64,000 nt of DNA from Hyposmocoma kahamanoa (GCF_003589595.1 NW_020653200.1:6208337-6272336); one strand, 5' to 3'; numbered from the stretch's first letter, positions 47,901 to 62,900 are shown. A program made the numbers and translations. The notes: generated by a model not told the origin, from the letters alone.

Positions 47901-50900
47901 CGGATGCGGCATGGTATCAGTGCACGGCCCAGAACGTCGCAGGCTCCACCGCCACTCGGGCTAGGCTCTATGTGGAAGTACCCAAAGAGTCTCCGCCCGA
48001 GCAAAAGCGTCTGCACTTGCCGCGGCCTACTAAGATAATCGAGCCAGAGTAAGTACATAACAATTTGCATCGTAAAGTCTATATAGCGTCGAGTGCAGAA
48101 TCAAGTAGTTCCTTATTCGTATATTATAAATGTTATATAAATGTTTCAGGCCTGCCCCTGGACCCGAAATCATATACTTAAGGCACGTGGAAAGAGCACG
48201 ACCATACATTCCTCCTGGAGAGGAAGACCGAGTTTATCCTCCACCACAGTTTATTGTGCCACTTAAGAGCGTCACGCAAATTGAGGGTGGCAAAATTCAC
48301 TTTGAAACGAGGATAGAGCCGGTTGGCGATCCAACGATGAAGATAGAGTGGTTGAAAAATGGTCAAAGCATAGAAGCAAGTACGTACAGTTTTATAACAC
48401 ATGATATTGGTAATGATCCGTTAAAAACGACTTTTGATGTCGTGATACACATTTTTTTTCTTCGTTCATAATTCACAATATTTTGTTATTTCAGGTTCCA
48501 GATTTACCTCAATATTCCGATTTGGATATATTTCATTGGATATGCTCAGTCTAAACCTTTCGGATAGTGGAGAATACACTTGCCGAGCAGTCAGCGCTAC
48601 AGGCGTTGCAGAAACGAAAGCAATGCTACAAGTGACGCCTAGAGCTACAATTGAGAGGACCAGTCAACATCCTGAAAGTTTGCAATATATTCAGCAACTT
48701 GAAGATTACTCAAGATATCAACATCAAGAATCAATCGAAGAGCAAATTTCACAAAGACCACAATTTATTAGACCTTTACAAGACTTAGGTGAGCTACAAG
48801 AGGGTAGGAACGCTCACTTTGAAGCTCAGCTTACTCCTGTCAGTGACCCTACTATGAGAGTAGAATGGTACAAAGATGGTAGGCCTATCACAGCGAGCTC
48901 GCGAATCACGTCAATCTTCAACTTCGGTTACGTCTCCCTTAACATCATGCACCTACGGGCTGAAGATGCAGGTTCGTATACAGTGAGAGCTGTGAATAAA
49001 TTAGGCGAAGCTATCAGCACCGCTTCTATTAGGGTAGCCGCCAGGAGTACAGTCACGGCTGATCTTGGCATACCAGAGCAGAAAAGGTATATTGAAAAGA
49101 CTGAGCAACTCGAAGCTTACCAGCAAATGCAGCACCAGAAATATATTCAGGAAGCACCCGAGAGTACACAGAGACCAGAATTCAAAACTCCTATTAAAGA
49201 TCAGTTAAATATAAAGGAAGGTGGATTCGCCCACTTTGAGGCTCGCCTAGAGCCTGTTGGAGATTCTACTTTGAGAGTAGAGTGGTTAAAAGATGGGCGT
49301 CCTGTTGAAGCCAGTTCAAGAATTACGACATTCTTCAATTTTGGATATGTAGCGCTCACAATCAAATCGGTGACTATACACGACGCTGGTCATTATACAT
49401 GTCGGGCGTATAATGCTTTAGGTCAAGCTACAACTAGCGCTAATCTTTCGATCGTTACTAGAAAAGATATTATTGGTGAATCTCAACATCCAGGTGGTCT
49501 AGAAAAGATTCAATATCTGGAAGATTCAACCAAATACATTAAGCGTGCGGAAGAAGAAACACGCGTCACCCAAAATCCACGTTTTTTGGGACCGTTAAAG
49601 GGCACTAACAAAATTGTTGAAGGACAAAGTGCTCACTTTGAAGCAAGAGTAGAGCCACAAAGTGATTTAACAATGACTATTGAGTGGTACTTCAACGGCA
49701 AACAGATTAAATCTGCCAATCGTATTCAAACTTACCATGATTTTGGCTACGTTGCTTTAGACATCTCTAGTGTTCGTGCAGAAGATTCAGGCGTGTACAC
49801 AGTCGTGGCCCGCAATGCAGCTGGAGACGCTCAGCTAAGCGCATCTATGGCTGTCGAAAGTAAGAATTTACTTTATAAAAGATGTAGTATAAATTAGGGC
49901 TTTCAATTTCGTAGCATCCCGGGAAGAAAAATATGGAGACACGGTGCGGTCTCGAAAATCCCGGGAAAAACGAGACTTTGGAGACTATTTCAAAAGTCAC
50001 TTTCCACATTTATAGGCTAGGCCTTTAAACTAAGTAGGTAATTAAGTTCTTTATTAAGTCAAATAACAAAATGAAGTATCATTTATTAAGGTTTTTTTTT
50101 TGTTATTTTTATGGTTGGTAGATACGTAAGAAACAAAGGGTGTATAATGTAGTTTCAGATATAGAGAACCTGATTTTGTTACTACCGTTCTTCAATCTCC
50201 ACAGCTCCACTCTATAGCGTTGCCATGTCCATGCAACACGAATGAAAAATTACTGTTGTCGGGTAGATTTTTAATACTTCTTATTTTTTGTAAGTGATTT
50301 AAGTCTCAAAAGCTCGATATTCCTGAAACTGATAACATTAGGTTCGAATCTTGAAAATGCAAAAAATTGTCGAAACTCTCGAAATTTTCGAGACTGAGAT
50401 TCCCGGCATGAAAGCCCTAGTACAAATATGCTTGGAACAATATTTCTACCATATTACCTATTTAAGTAATAAGAGTTCTTATTTTCTAACATTGCAGCTC
50501 GATCGAGCATCGATACTTCAAGTATTCATCGTGGTTTATATGAAAAAACCAGAAAAATGGAAGAATCTAAATTTGTTGAGCCAATGTACGAAATTGAAGA
50601 AATTTCTAAGTCAAAACCAGTGTTTGTGCAGCCACTATCAGATCCAGCACCAGTATCGGAAGGCAAAAATATTCATCTTGAATGTAGGTTAGAGCCTATG
50701 GGAGATCCTACTATGCGTGTGGAATGGTTTCATAATGGCAGACCAGTGACAGTAGGTTCTCGCTTTAAAACTTATTATGACTTTGGATTTGTGGCACTGG
50801 ATATCATTCACGCTACTTCAGTCGATTCGGGAGAATACACTGTCAGAGCTGTCAATCATTTAGGGTCAGCTCATACTTCTGCTATTGTCCGAGTAATTGA

Positions 50901-53900
50901 AAGATCCGACATCGTGACTGACACTCAACATGAGCAGGCTGTAGAGCAGATCCAAATGTTGGAAGATGCTGCTCACAGAGGTAGACATGTACAGGAAGAC
51001 ATCACCGTAATGCAAGCTCCTCAATTCTCCAGATCTTTACACAACATTGAAACAGTAGAAGGTACTAACGTACACTTAGAATGTAGATTACAACCTGTAG
51101 GTGACCCGACCATGAGAGTCGAGTGGTTCTGCAATGGCAGACCTGTTAAAACTGGTCACAGATTTAGACCTGCTTTCGAATTTGACTATGTAGCTTTAGA
51201 CCTTCTTAGCGTATACCCAGAAGATTCTGGCGTATACACGTGTCAAGCTACTAATCAGCTTGGGGAAGCAGTGACATCATGTGCATTACGTGTGATTGCC
51301 AAGAAAGATCTAATATTCGAATCGCAACATCCATCAGGCCTGGAAAAAATTCAATATTTGGAAGATTCATCTAGGTATAAGAAATCCGAGGTTGTTGATG
51401 AATCCATTAACATAAAACCTCGTTTTGTGACAAAACCGAAATCAATCGAGAATGTTGTTGAAGGACAACATGTGCATTTTGAGTGTAAATTGGAACCAGT
51501 TACGGATTCTAATCTGAAAGTGGAATGGTTCAAGAATGGACATCCTGTAACTATAGGGCATAGGTTTAGACCTATTCATGACTTTGGATACGTAGCACTC
51601 GACATAATTGATTTGATTGCCGAAGATTCTGGCATATACACATGCAGAGCCGTAAATCTTGTTGGCGCTGATGAAGTAAGCTGCAGACTAACATGCCGAG
51701 GAACGGCAAGTATTGTGAGGGGCACTCAAAATGAAGCTGGTTTGGAACAAATACAAGTTCTGGAAGACCGATCTAAATATAACAGGTCGGACTACATTGA
51801 CGAAATGACAACACAGGCGCCAATATTTACTACATCCCTGAAAAATATAGAGATTAAAGAGGGACAACGAGCACATTTCGAATGCCGGTTGATTCCTGTT
51901 TCAGACCCAACGATGAAAGTTGAATGGTACCATAACAACAAACCTCTTAAGAGTGGTTCAAGGTTTACTGAGACAAACAATTTCGGCTTTGTAGCACTTG
52001 ATATAATGTCGTGCTTACCGGAGGATTCCGGTACTTACACCTGCAGAGCTATTAACGCTTTAGGTGAAGCAGTTACTTCAGGCATCTCTGTTGTACATTC
52101 CAAAAAGTCGATATACTTGGAGTCACAGCATGAAGGTGCCCTAACCAGACTCAATCAACTTGAGGATACCTCAAGATATCAAAGGCACAGTGCGCAAGAT
52201 GAATTTATCACTCAAGCGCCTGTTTTCACCTTGCCTATGAAGGATATTAAGGTCGCTGAAAACCAGGCGGCACACTTTGAAGCAAGGCTCATTCCTGTCG
52301 GCGATCCTAAACTAAGAGTAGAATGGTTGCGAAACGGAGTACCCATTGAAGCTTGTAAGTATGCAAGTGATGTTTTTGGGTTAGGAATTTTGCTTTGAAA
52401 TAAAATATTACTTTGATTTTTCAGCTAATCGTATAACGACAATGCACGATTTTGGCTACGTCGCCCTGAATATGAAGTATGTTAATCCTGAGGATTCTGG
52501 CACTTACACATGTCGCGCTATAAACGAACTTGGAGAAGCCGTGACATCTTCTACGTTGTTTGTGCAATGTAAGTTTTAGTGTGTTATTTTAATGTCTTGG
52601 TTATTAATCACATTCACAATTATTTCCAACAAAAATGTTTTATAAATAATTCTTTCTTTAAATCAGCAAAAGCGTCATTACAACTAGAGTCACAGCATGA
52701 AAGCGCCTTGGAAAAGATCCAGCAACTGGAGGACTCTTCGCGATACCAGCGCAGAGAAGACGTGGAGGTATCAGTAAACCAGGCTCCACGGTTTGTGACA
52801 CAGTTGAATGGACCATCCAGGCTAATAGAAGGCCAGAGCGCTCATTACGAGTGTCGCATTGAGCCATATCCTGACCCGAATATGCGTGTGGAGTGGTACT
52901 TCAATGGAAAAGTCCTCCAGAGTGGGCATCGTTACCGTACTGCTTATGATTTCGGTTTTGCTGCTTTGGACATACTTAATGTTTATGGCGAAGATTCTGG
53001 TGAATACACTTGCAAAGTTATCAACAACTTGGGACAAGCGACATCTTCGATTAAATTGAACGTACAATGTAAGTTTTGTTAAATATATTCAACTTAGTAG
53101 AATCTCATTTATTTAAAAAAAAATTGAAAACTAACAATTCGTGAACGGTATCCGTAATAAACTCTGTAATAACGGCTCCTTTCATTTTCAGCTAAGGAAT
53201 CGATTATTCGAGACACTCAACACGAAAGTGCTCTCGAGAAGATTCAATACCTCGAAGACGATAGTAGATACAAACGTGTTGTACGAGACGAGAGTTTCGT
53301 TGCAGAAAAACCTCAATTCGGCAAGCCTTTAAAGAGCGTACAAGTTCCCGAAGGCAAGCCAGTACATCTAGAAGCAACTTTAACGCCTGTCAACGACCCC
53401 ACTATGCGTGTAGAATGGTACTGTAATGGAAGACCAATACAACAAGGGCATAGATTCAAAACGACGTACGATTTCGGCTACGTAGCACTTGATATCCTAT
53501 ATGCTTACGCCGAAGATAGTGGCACGTATATGTGCAAGGCCACTAACGCGGTTGGTGAAGCAGTGACAACTAGCTCTGTGAAAGTAGACGGTAAGTAAAA
53601 AATAAATGTTAAATAATTAATGTTATTAAATTTCCTACGTTCCAAAATGAAATTTAAATATGATTTCGAACTATTTCTTTTTCTATTATAGCCAAGGCTG
53701 GTCTTTACCTTGACACATTAGATGAACAAAGACTCAAAAAGATTCAAGAGCTCGAGAGGTTTGAGAGGCCAAAACCAGTAGAGGAAGAGAAAGTAGGCCA
53801 GAGGCCAGTTTTCCTAACTGCTTTGAATAATCTCGAGAATTTGAAGGAAGGTGACCATGCTCACTTTGAATGTCGAGTAGAACCTATCAATGATCCTGAC

Positions 53901-56900
53901 TTGAAAATTGAATGGTTCCTTAATGGACAAAAGATAAAGACTGGCCACAGGTATAGAACTACCCATGATTTCGGCTATGTCGCGCTTGACATTCTGTACA
54001 CTTATGCCGAAGATTCGGGAACATACATGTGCAAGGCTACTAATAAACTCGGTGAAGCAGTTAACACTTGCACGTTAAAGGTTGCTGGTTAGTATCTTGA
54101 CATTTTAAATTCTTATTCAATAAGCTATAATAGTTGCTAACAACTGAATATTACTTTTTTTCTAGGGCACAGAAGTATAATTCTTGATACTCAACATCCT
54201 AATGGCCTTGAAAAGATTAGACAATTGGAAGCGCAAGGCCATCATACTAGGATGGAAGTTGAGGAACCTATGGTGACTCCACCTAGGTTTGTAACCGAAC
54301 TTAGAGGAACTACTCATGTTTATGAAGGACAAACGGCTCATTTCGAGTGCCAGGTTGAGCCCGTACATGATCCCAACTTGCGCATTGAATTTTATCACAA
54401 TGGCAAAGCCCTGCAATCTGCTTCAAGATTCCATATCACTTTTGATTTTGGTTACGTGTCTTTGGATATTACACATTGCGTACCAGATGATGCCGGAGAA
54501 TATTCCGTGAAAGCTATTAACGCTCTCGGTCAGTGCACTTCAGCTATATCTATGACAGTAACCGCAAAAGGTAGTATAATATCGGAATCTCAACGTCCTG
54601 AAGGTCTAGAAAAGATACGAGAATTAGAAGCCGCGGAACCATTCAAGCGTCCTGATATTCCCGAACCAGTCACGAGACAGCGTCCTGTCTTCACACAACC
54701 CCTGCAAAATATCGATAATATTCAAGAAGGACAAACAGCGCACTTCGACTGCAGACTTATTCCTGTAGGAGACCCCACGCTTAAAGTGGAGTGGTTCAGG
54801 AATGAAAAATTAATTGAAGACAGCTCTAGGATTACCAAAACACACGATTTCGGTTACGTTTCTATGACGATCACACATGTTCGTGATGAGGATGAAGGCG
54901 TCTATATGTGCAGAGCATCGAATTTGCTAGGAGAAGCAGTTACAACTGCTGCTATGAGAATAAAAAGTGAGTATTTATCCATTTATTAATTGGAAACTAG
55001 AGGATATCGGCTCTATCTACTTTTTGTGCTCATATTCTTTGTAAATACAAAGAATAAATAAAAATATATACGTGCTAAATAGCACGTTCTTGATTTTCTT
55101 TTTTTAGATGATTTTGTATACATACCTACTTATTTAGATTTGATGTATTGATCATACATATTTAATACGACAGTTAACAGATTTGTAGAGCACGCGTGTT
55201 GTCATTAAGACAACACACGTACTCATGCATTTCGATCTCATCGATCGAACCAATCAAGAATAATTTAGTGGTACAGGGTCAAGTACACGTCAAGCTTGAC
55301 ACTTAAGGCTTAAATCCATCTGTATACCGCTTACGATAGGAACGGTCCAAAGTACAAAGTGTTAAGCTTGATGTGCTCTTGACTACAAGAGTACAATAAT
55401 ATCGTTATCTTTATTAACAGCTAAAGCAGCAATTCAAATGGATACGCAGCACCCGGAGGGCATGAAAAAGATTCAGCGTCTGGAACAGCCGCTGCCTAGA
55501 AGACCTGAAGAACCGGAACGCGAATTTGAAAAGCCAATCTTCACTCAAGTGCTTACGGGTCCTTCAGAGTTATGGGAGGGTCAGCACGCTCATTACGAAG
55601 CTCGCGTCGTGCCTGTGGGTGATCCTAGTTTACGTTTCGAGTGGTACATTAATGGTGTCGAGCTAAAAATGGGTAAGAAATTTAAACTTTACTTCATTAT
55701 AATAATACAACTAATTACAAGTAAATGACACTTTTGCGAATAGAAAAAAGAAAATATAAATGGAATAAATTAAATCACGCAAATAATTTAATGTCTTTTT
55801 AGATAATAATGAAATGGTGTAATTTATTTCATTAATAGTAAAATTTATAATATTAATATGAATTATAATATACAGGATCGAGGTTTCGCACTACTCACGA
55901 CTTCGGTTTCGTCACGCTAGATATCAATTCTGTCGTAGCACAAGACGCTGGTTTATACATGTGCAAAGCTATTAACAGAGCTGGCAGTACTGTTTCATCA
56001 ACCTCCCTTAAAGTCAAAACTAAGTCCACCATAGTAGACCAAGCAATGAGACCTGAATCTTGGGAACAAATTCAATTAAAGGAAGCAGCGATGAACAAGG
56101 TTCCAGAAATGTTTATCGATAGTGGAGTTCAACAAGCTCCAATTTTCACAACTCACCTTACGAGTTACGACAAGCTTGTCGAAGGACAACATGTGTACCT
56201 AGAGGCACAGGTCGAACCACGCACAGACCCTAACCTCAGAATCGAATGGTTTAAAAACGGAGCTTCACTAACTACTGGATCACGACTAAAGAGCACATTT
56301 GACTTCGGTTTAGTTACATTATCAATAAATGGACTTAGAAATGATGATTCTGGAATCTACACATGCAAAGCGACTAATCTTATGGGCGAAGCGGTCTCAA
56401 CTGCATCCATTAAAATCGAAGGCCGTCACTGGCTAATGGGAGAAACTCTTCACCCTGAATCTTTGGACAGAATTGGAGCATTAGAGCAACCTAAACCGGG
56501 AAAGCCTGAGACACCAGAGCCCGTTTATGAGACACCAGTATTCATTTCTCATTTGAATAATATTTTATGCAAAGAAGGTGACAATATTCATTTCGAATGT
56601 AATGTTGAGCCGTCCAGGGATCCAACGCTCAAAATTGAATGGTTCTTTAATAATAAACCCTTACCATCTGGCTCTAGATATAAGAGCACACACGACTTTA
56701 GCTATGTATCATTAGATATCATTCACACGTATGAGGAAGACTCTGGAATTTATACTTGTAAAGCGACAAACAATAAGGGTTCGGCTACAACATCTGGTTC
56801 CCTTAGGTGCACTGGAGATAAGCACATTTATTTCGATACACAACATCCACAGGGTAAAGCTGGTTTGGACGCTGTGGAACAAGCTGAAGAAGCAAGAATG

Positions 56901-59900
56901 GCAAAAGGTAGAAGGCCTTCAGTTCCTGACGCAGACTATCCGAAACCCGAGTGGGTAGTCCCCGTTGCTGCAGAGCACCAATTAATAGAAGGTCAATCTT
57001 TGCATCTTGAAGGGCAAGTTGAGCCTAAGAATGATCCTAACTTGAAGATTGAATGGTACTTTAACGGTAAAGCACTAGAACAAGGTTCTAGATTTAAACT
57101 TACGAGTGATTTCGGATTTGTGACACTGGATCTTATTGACGTTTACGAGAGAGACAGTGGAATTTACACTTGCAAAGCTTACAATAAAAAGGGCGAAGCA
57201 TTTACTTCATCGACCATCTTTTGCACTAGCAAAGAAAATCTTATTGAAAGAACCCAACATCCAAAAGGAACTGAAGGTTTGGAAAAGATTCAAAATCTTG
57301 AAGAGTCTTTACGTAGAGAACCTGGGAAAATACCTGATGATGATACAGGCCGACCCCCTGAATTTACCACAGTTTTCCAAGATATTGTTGATATAAGTGA
57401 AGGTCAAATAGCGCACTACGAAGCCTCGCTTATACCAACCGGCGATCAGAGTATGGTAATCGAATGGTTCTACAATGGAAAAACGATCGAAGCAAGTCAT
57501 CGAATCCGTACTGTTTACGCATTCGGTATGGTTGTTCTTGAAATCCTTGGAACTAAGACAACGGATTCTGGTATATACTCCTGTCGAGCCACAAATAGAT
57601 GGGGTCAAGCAGAGATAAGTGTAAATTTGGAATGTGTAGACAAAAGCAAAGGACAAAAACCAAGATTTACTACACAAATCCAGAGTGTTGAGGGACTTAA
57701 AGACGGACAATCTGCTCACTTTGAATGTACAGTAATTCCAGTTGATGATCCTGACTTAAAAATTGAATGGTATCATAACGGTCAACTGATGCGTCACTCG
57801 AACAGAATAAAAACAGTTTCTGATTTCGGCTTCGTGGTTCTAGATATCGCATACACACAGAATCACGATGCTGGCGAATACGTCTGCCGTGCTTATAATA
57901 AATACGGAGAAGACTTTACCAAAGCCACAATCAATTGCTACGGCCGAGGAGGTGTATTCTCGGATAGTTTACAGCCAGAATCTCTAGCCAAGATCAGGGA
58001 ATTAGAAAGTATGCAAGGAGCACATCAACAAGCTCCAGCTACACCGGCTGCCGAACCGCCGAGGTTCCTTACACAAATACAAGATGTAACTAAACTCGTT
58101 GAAGGTCAAAGCGCACATTTTGAAGCTAGATTGGTGCCCGTGGATGACCCTGACCTTAAGGTTGAATGGTTCTACAATGGTAAAAAGTTACCTCATGGCC
58201 ACAGGTATAGAACTTTCCATGACTTTGGAATCGTGATTTTGGATATACTGTACTGCTATGAAGAGAACTCCGGTACTTATGAATGTATTGCCACTAATAA
58301 ACTGGGTCGTGACTCTACGAAGGCTACTCTGAAATGCACATCAAAGGAGAATTTGATCTTGGACTCGCAGCTTCCGCGGGTGAGTGTAGAACAGAACATT
58401 TCCTCACTTTTGGTTTTCTGATAATAGGGTTCCCAGACAGAACGTGCCTAGGAAGATACAACCATCCAAATACTTGTCATAAGCAATGCACTGCTGTGTC
58501 ATGGTGTGAACAACAAACAGAAAGTTAGGAGGATAGAAAGTTTTGAAAGCTACTAAGAACATATTATTGTAATGTCTAATATTCAAAATTTTGTATTGAC
58601 ACAAATAATTGTATATTACAGGGCATGGAAGGCGGATTAGAAAAATTGCAAAACTTAGAAGATTCCATGATTCGTAGAAAGGACACTACAGTTGAAGAAG
58701 AAAGGGGAAAGGCTCCTGTGTTCACTGTTCCACTTTCGAATATCGACAATCTGAGAGAAGGAGAAAATTCGCATTTTGAAGCTCGTTTGACTCCAACTGA
58801 TGATCCTAATCTTAAAGTAAGGAAAATTGACGACACTTTACGGTTTTTCTGTAATTTTTAAAACTGATTTGCCATATGATTGCACTTTTTAGGTGGAATG
58901 GTATTGGAACGGTAAATCCCTCAAGGCTGGCTCTCGCTTCCGAACATTCTGTGATTTTGGATTCGTTATTTTAGAAATTTCACCGACTTATCCGGAAGAC
59001 TCCGGTGAATATTTGTGCCGGGCTTATAACAACTATGGTGAAGCTGTGACTACAGCTACAATGAAAGTACAAGGAAAACGTAACATTATTTTGGAATCAC
59101 AGCTGCCAAAGGGCATGGAAGGAACAATTGACAAAATTGCAGCACTGGAAGGTTATACAGGTACGGTAGACTCGATGACACCGGAGACTGAAACTGGAAA
59201 TCCTCCTGAATTTATTACTACGCCTTCTGATCTCATTTTATCTGAAAATTCATCGGCACACTTTGAATGTCGGTTAGTGCCGGTCAATGACTCAAGTATG
59301 AGAGTAGAATGGTACCACAATGGTAAACCACTTTTGACTGGGTCTAGAGTAAAAACCATCAATGATTTTGGATTTGTTATTTTGGAAATTGGAGGCGTAT
59401 ATCAAAGAGATGCAGGGCTTTATACATGCAAAGCTACCAATAGGCACGGCGAGGCCACAGTTTCGTGTAAACTGCAAGTGAAGGGCAGACAAGGCATAAT
59501 TCTTGAGCCCCAGTTACCATCTCACTTCAAGTCAGGAACTGAAAGTATTCAAAAACTGGAAGAGACGTTGCACAAGCGCGAAGAAATAACTGTTGAAGAC
59601 GAAAAACCGAATCCACCCAGGTTTACAGTAGAGATCAAAGATAATATTGATATACCTGAAGGTGGACCAATTCATTTTGATTGCCGTGTAGAGCCTGTGG
59701 GTGACCCAACAATGAGAATAGATTGGTTCCACAATGGTAGACCCTTCGCAACAGGATCGCGAGTTCACATGCTCAATGACTTTGGTTTCATTGCCTTAGA
59801 CATTGATTATATTTATGCGCGTGATGCAGGAGAATACACGTGTCGCGCAACGAACAAATGGGGCTCTGCCACAACCACTGCTAGAATTACATGCAGTTCG

Positions 59901-62900
59901 AAGCGAGACATTATTTTGGAATCACAACTGCCTCAAGGCATGAGCGGTGAAAAGATCAAGGAACTTGAAAAAGGCCGCGCAAGCGACGTTCCTAAAGAAG
60001 AACCAGTTATAAGTTCCCCACCTAAGTTCATTACTCAAATTCAATCTCATACTGTTGAGGAATCAGAAGGTGTACGATTTGAGTGTCGCGTGGAACCAAA
60101 AGAAGACCCTAAATTGCGTATTGAATGGTACCGCAACGGAAAACTCTTACCGTCTGGCCATAGATACCGTACTGTGTATGATATGGGTTTTGTATCTCTT
60201 GATATCCTGTATGTATATGCCGAAGATTCTGGCGAGTATATTTGTAGAGCCGTAAACGATTTTGGTGAAGACTTTACCAAAGCGACGGTATCGTGCAAAC
60301 GTAAGTACATTGTAATTGTAGTTTGTTCTTCCACAAAACGAAAAATGAAAAGCGGGGGGCATAAGTTAAAAATCAAATTTTGTCTTCACTTACATTTTAG
60401 GTCATCCAACTTGAGATGAGTGCTTTTTGTGGTTGGACATCTGGTACTGTATGAAATCATTAAGAACGAATGAAAACTATATAATGTGTATTTGATTTAT
60501 TTCACAGAGCTGCCGGATATCATACTTCAAAACCAAGTACCTCGAGGCATGAAGAGGTCTGAAGCGTTAACGCAAATGGAAGCAACGATAAAAAAATATA
60601 CCTCAGAAATCTTTTTGACTGAAGATGATCTCTATGATGCAGATAAGAAACAACCACCTCGTTTCGTCACCCAAATTCAAAGTCAGACTAGTTTAGTCGA
60701 AATGGAGTCTACTAAATTTGAATGCCAGCTTGCACCTGTGGGAGATCCCAATATGAAAGTTGAATGGTTTTTCAATGGCAAACCATTATTACACAGTAAG
60801 TAATGTTGCTAAACAAGTCAGTATAAAATATTTTTTAAACTAAAATGTTTAATTCGTTTAATTTACGTGATATAATTTTGATCAACTTTTAACAGAGAAT
60901 CGTTTCACACCCATCTATGATTTCGGATACGTCGCGATGAACTTCGGCTGGGTGTACCCCGAAGACAGTGGTGAATATGTGTGCCGCGCGACTAATTTGT
61001 ACGGCATGGATGAGACACGTGCCGTCATTAAGACCGCAGGCAAACCAGGCATTGTTTACGACTCTCAGTTGCCGAAACACATGAAGAGTATTGAAAAAAT
61101 ACGAGAAATGGAAGCGTCATGGCAAGTGTAAGTAATCTTCATAAGAAGTAGGTAGCTGTATCGAAAGAAGATATCGCGATTTTTGTTTGTAATTATGGCA
61201 GGACGCAGGAGCAAGCAGTGGAAGAGCAGAAGGCAAGGTCAGCACCTGTCTTTGTCAGTCGCCCTGATGCAGTTACCGTGGAGGAAGGCGAGTGGGCTCG
61301 GTTCTGTTGTCGCGTTACTGGACACCCGAAACCTCGAGTAATGTGGCTCATCAACGGAAACACCATCGTTAATGTAATAAAACTCATTATGAAAATTCAA
61401 CATTTATTTTTAGTATTTTAATTTTATTCGTGTATTCGAACAATTTATTATTTTCTAGGGATCAAGATATAAGCTAACCTACGACGGAATGTATCACTTA
61501 GATATACCTAAAACCAGACAATACGATACCGGTAAAATTGAAGTAGTAGCCAGAAGTTCTGCTGGTGAAGCGGTAGCCTCAACCGAATTGAAAATTATCC
61601 CGAGACATGACGATTATAGAGGAGTCTTAAAAAATGCGCCTCGACGTGAGTGTTTTTTACATATTGCAGACAAACATAACGACAAATCACTTAAATTCAT
61701 ACTGTTTTCAATATTAATAACGCTTTCGAAATCCATTGGGTGAAGAATTTTCTAATAAAATAACTGAAACAAAGTATTCTTGTAATAAATAACTGTTTGA
61801 TACTCTGCTTTTTAACACACATAGTACCTCACGCACACACTTACAGACCGCTTAAGCACAAATAAACCCCACTGCATCCTCTGCTCTCCCTCTATCTGTC
61901 CTAAAGATGAAGCGCAGCTAAATCATCTGCTTCTACCGGCTTAGCATCGGATTCTTGCAGAGGTATGTTTTGAAATATTTATTTCAAGTCAAACAATTAA
62001 AGTTTATTAAATGTATTTACTGATCCCATACAGATTGGTATGACGAGACTAAGCAACGCAGTGAAACAGAGCTTGAAAAAACTTTTGAGGAACGTCAAAC
62101 GTTGCAACGACAGGGTGGAATAGATCATAGACCTGAATTGAAGCCTAAAGTTGTTAGAGAACCTGACACTGAATGGCAACAGTCTGTCAAAAAGAAGAAA
62201 AATGAAGAATACTATAATAAACTTCAAGAGCTAGAAAATGAACAAGTGGTAAAGGAAAGCAGGATGAGAGAATCTACACATCAATATGCTATACCTGGAG
62301 AAAAGATAGTTAACGCGTCAGTTGCCAAAGGGATGGCCCAGAAATACGAAGATAATCTGTAAGTATTAAATCATGAAATAAAAATTATTAGCATTGAACC
62401 AAATAAGAACTCGCCACGGAACTTTGTTTGTTATTGATAAATTTCTGATGCATTATTTAATGGATTTCAATTCTTTCGCTTAATACTTTTGCGCATATAA
62501 ATATTACAAATCCATATTAATAATCCGATAGAAATTATATAGATTTGTAATTAATTAGGATTTTGTGAACTCTTCATTTTCGGATGTCCTCAACTGTGTT
62601 AAAAGTAATAAAAAAAAAAAACTATTTCAGAGAACACACCGAGGAGGACATCCAGCAACAACAGGTACAGAAAGTGATGCAAAAACGCGTACCACCTCCT
62701 CCATCGGAATCAACAGTACATGGCAAGGAGGTGCATGTCGCCAAACAGAAACAAATACAAAAAGAAGTTGTTGGTGACACAGAAATAACAAGAAAGATTA
62801 CCTCGACGGAGACTACTGAAGTTGAACACAAGGCACAAACACACGAGCGAGTGGTTGAAGGAGCGGTGAAACCTAGCAAGCCTCCTGTGTTTACTAAAAA

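Noticed and set aside
50340..50352. GGTTCGAATC resembling a tRNA B box
   Set aside because: No matching A box or cloverleaf around it; lies inside the intron-4 TIR element.
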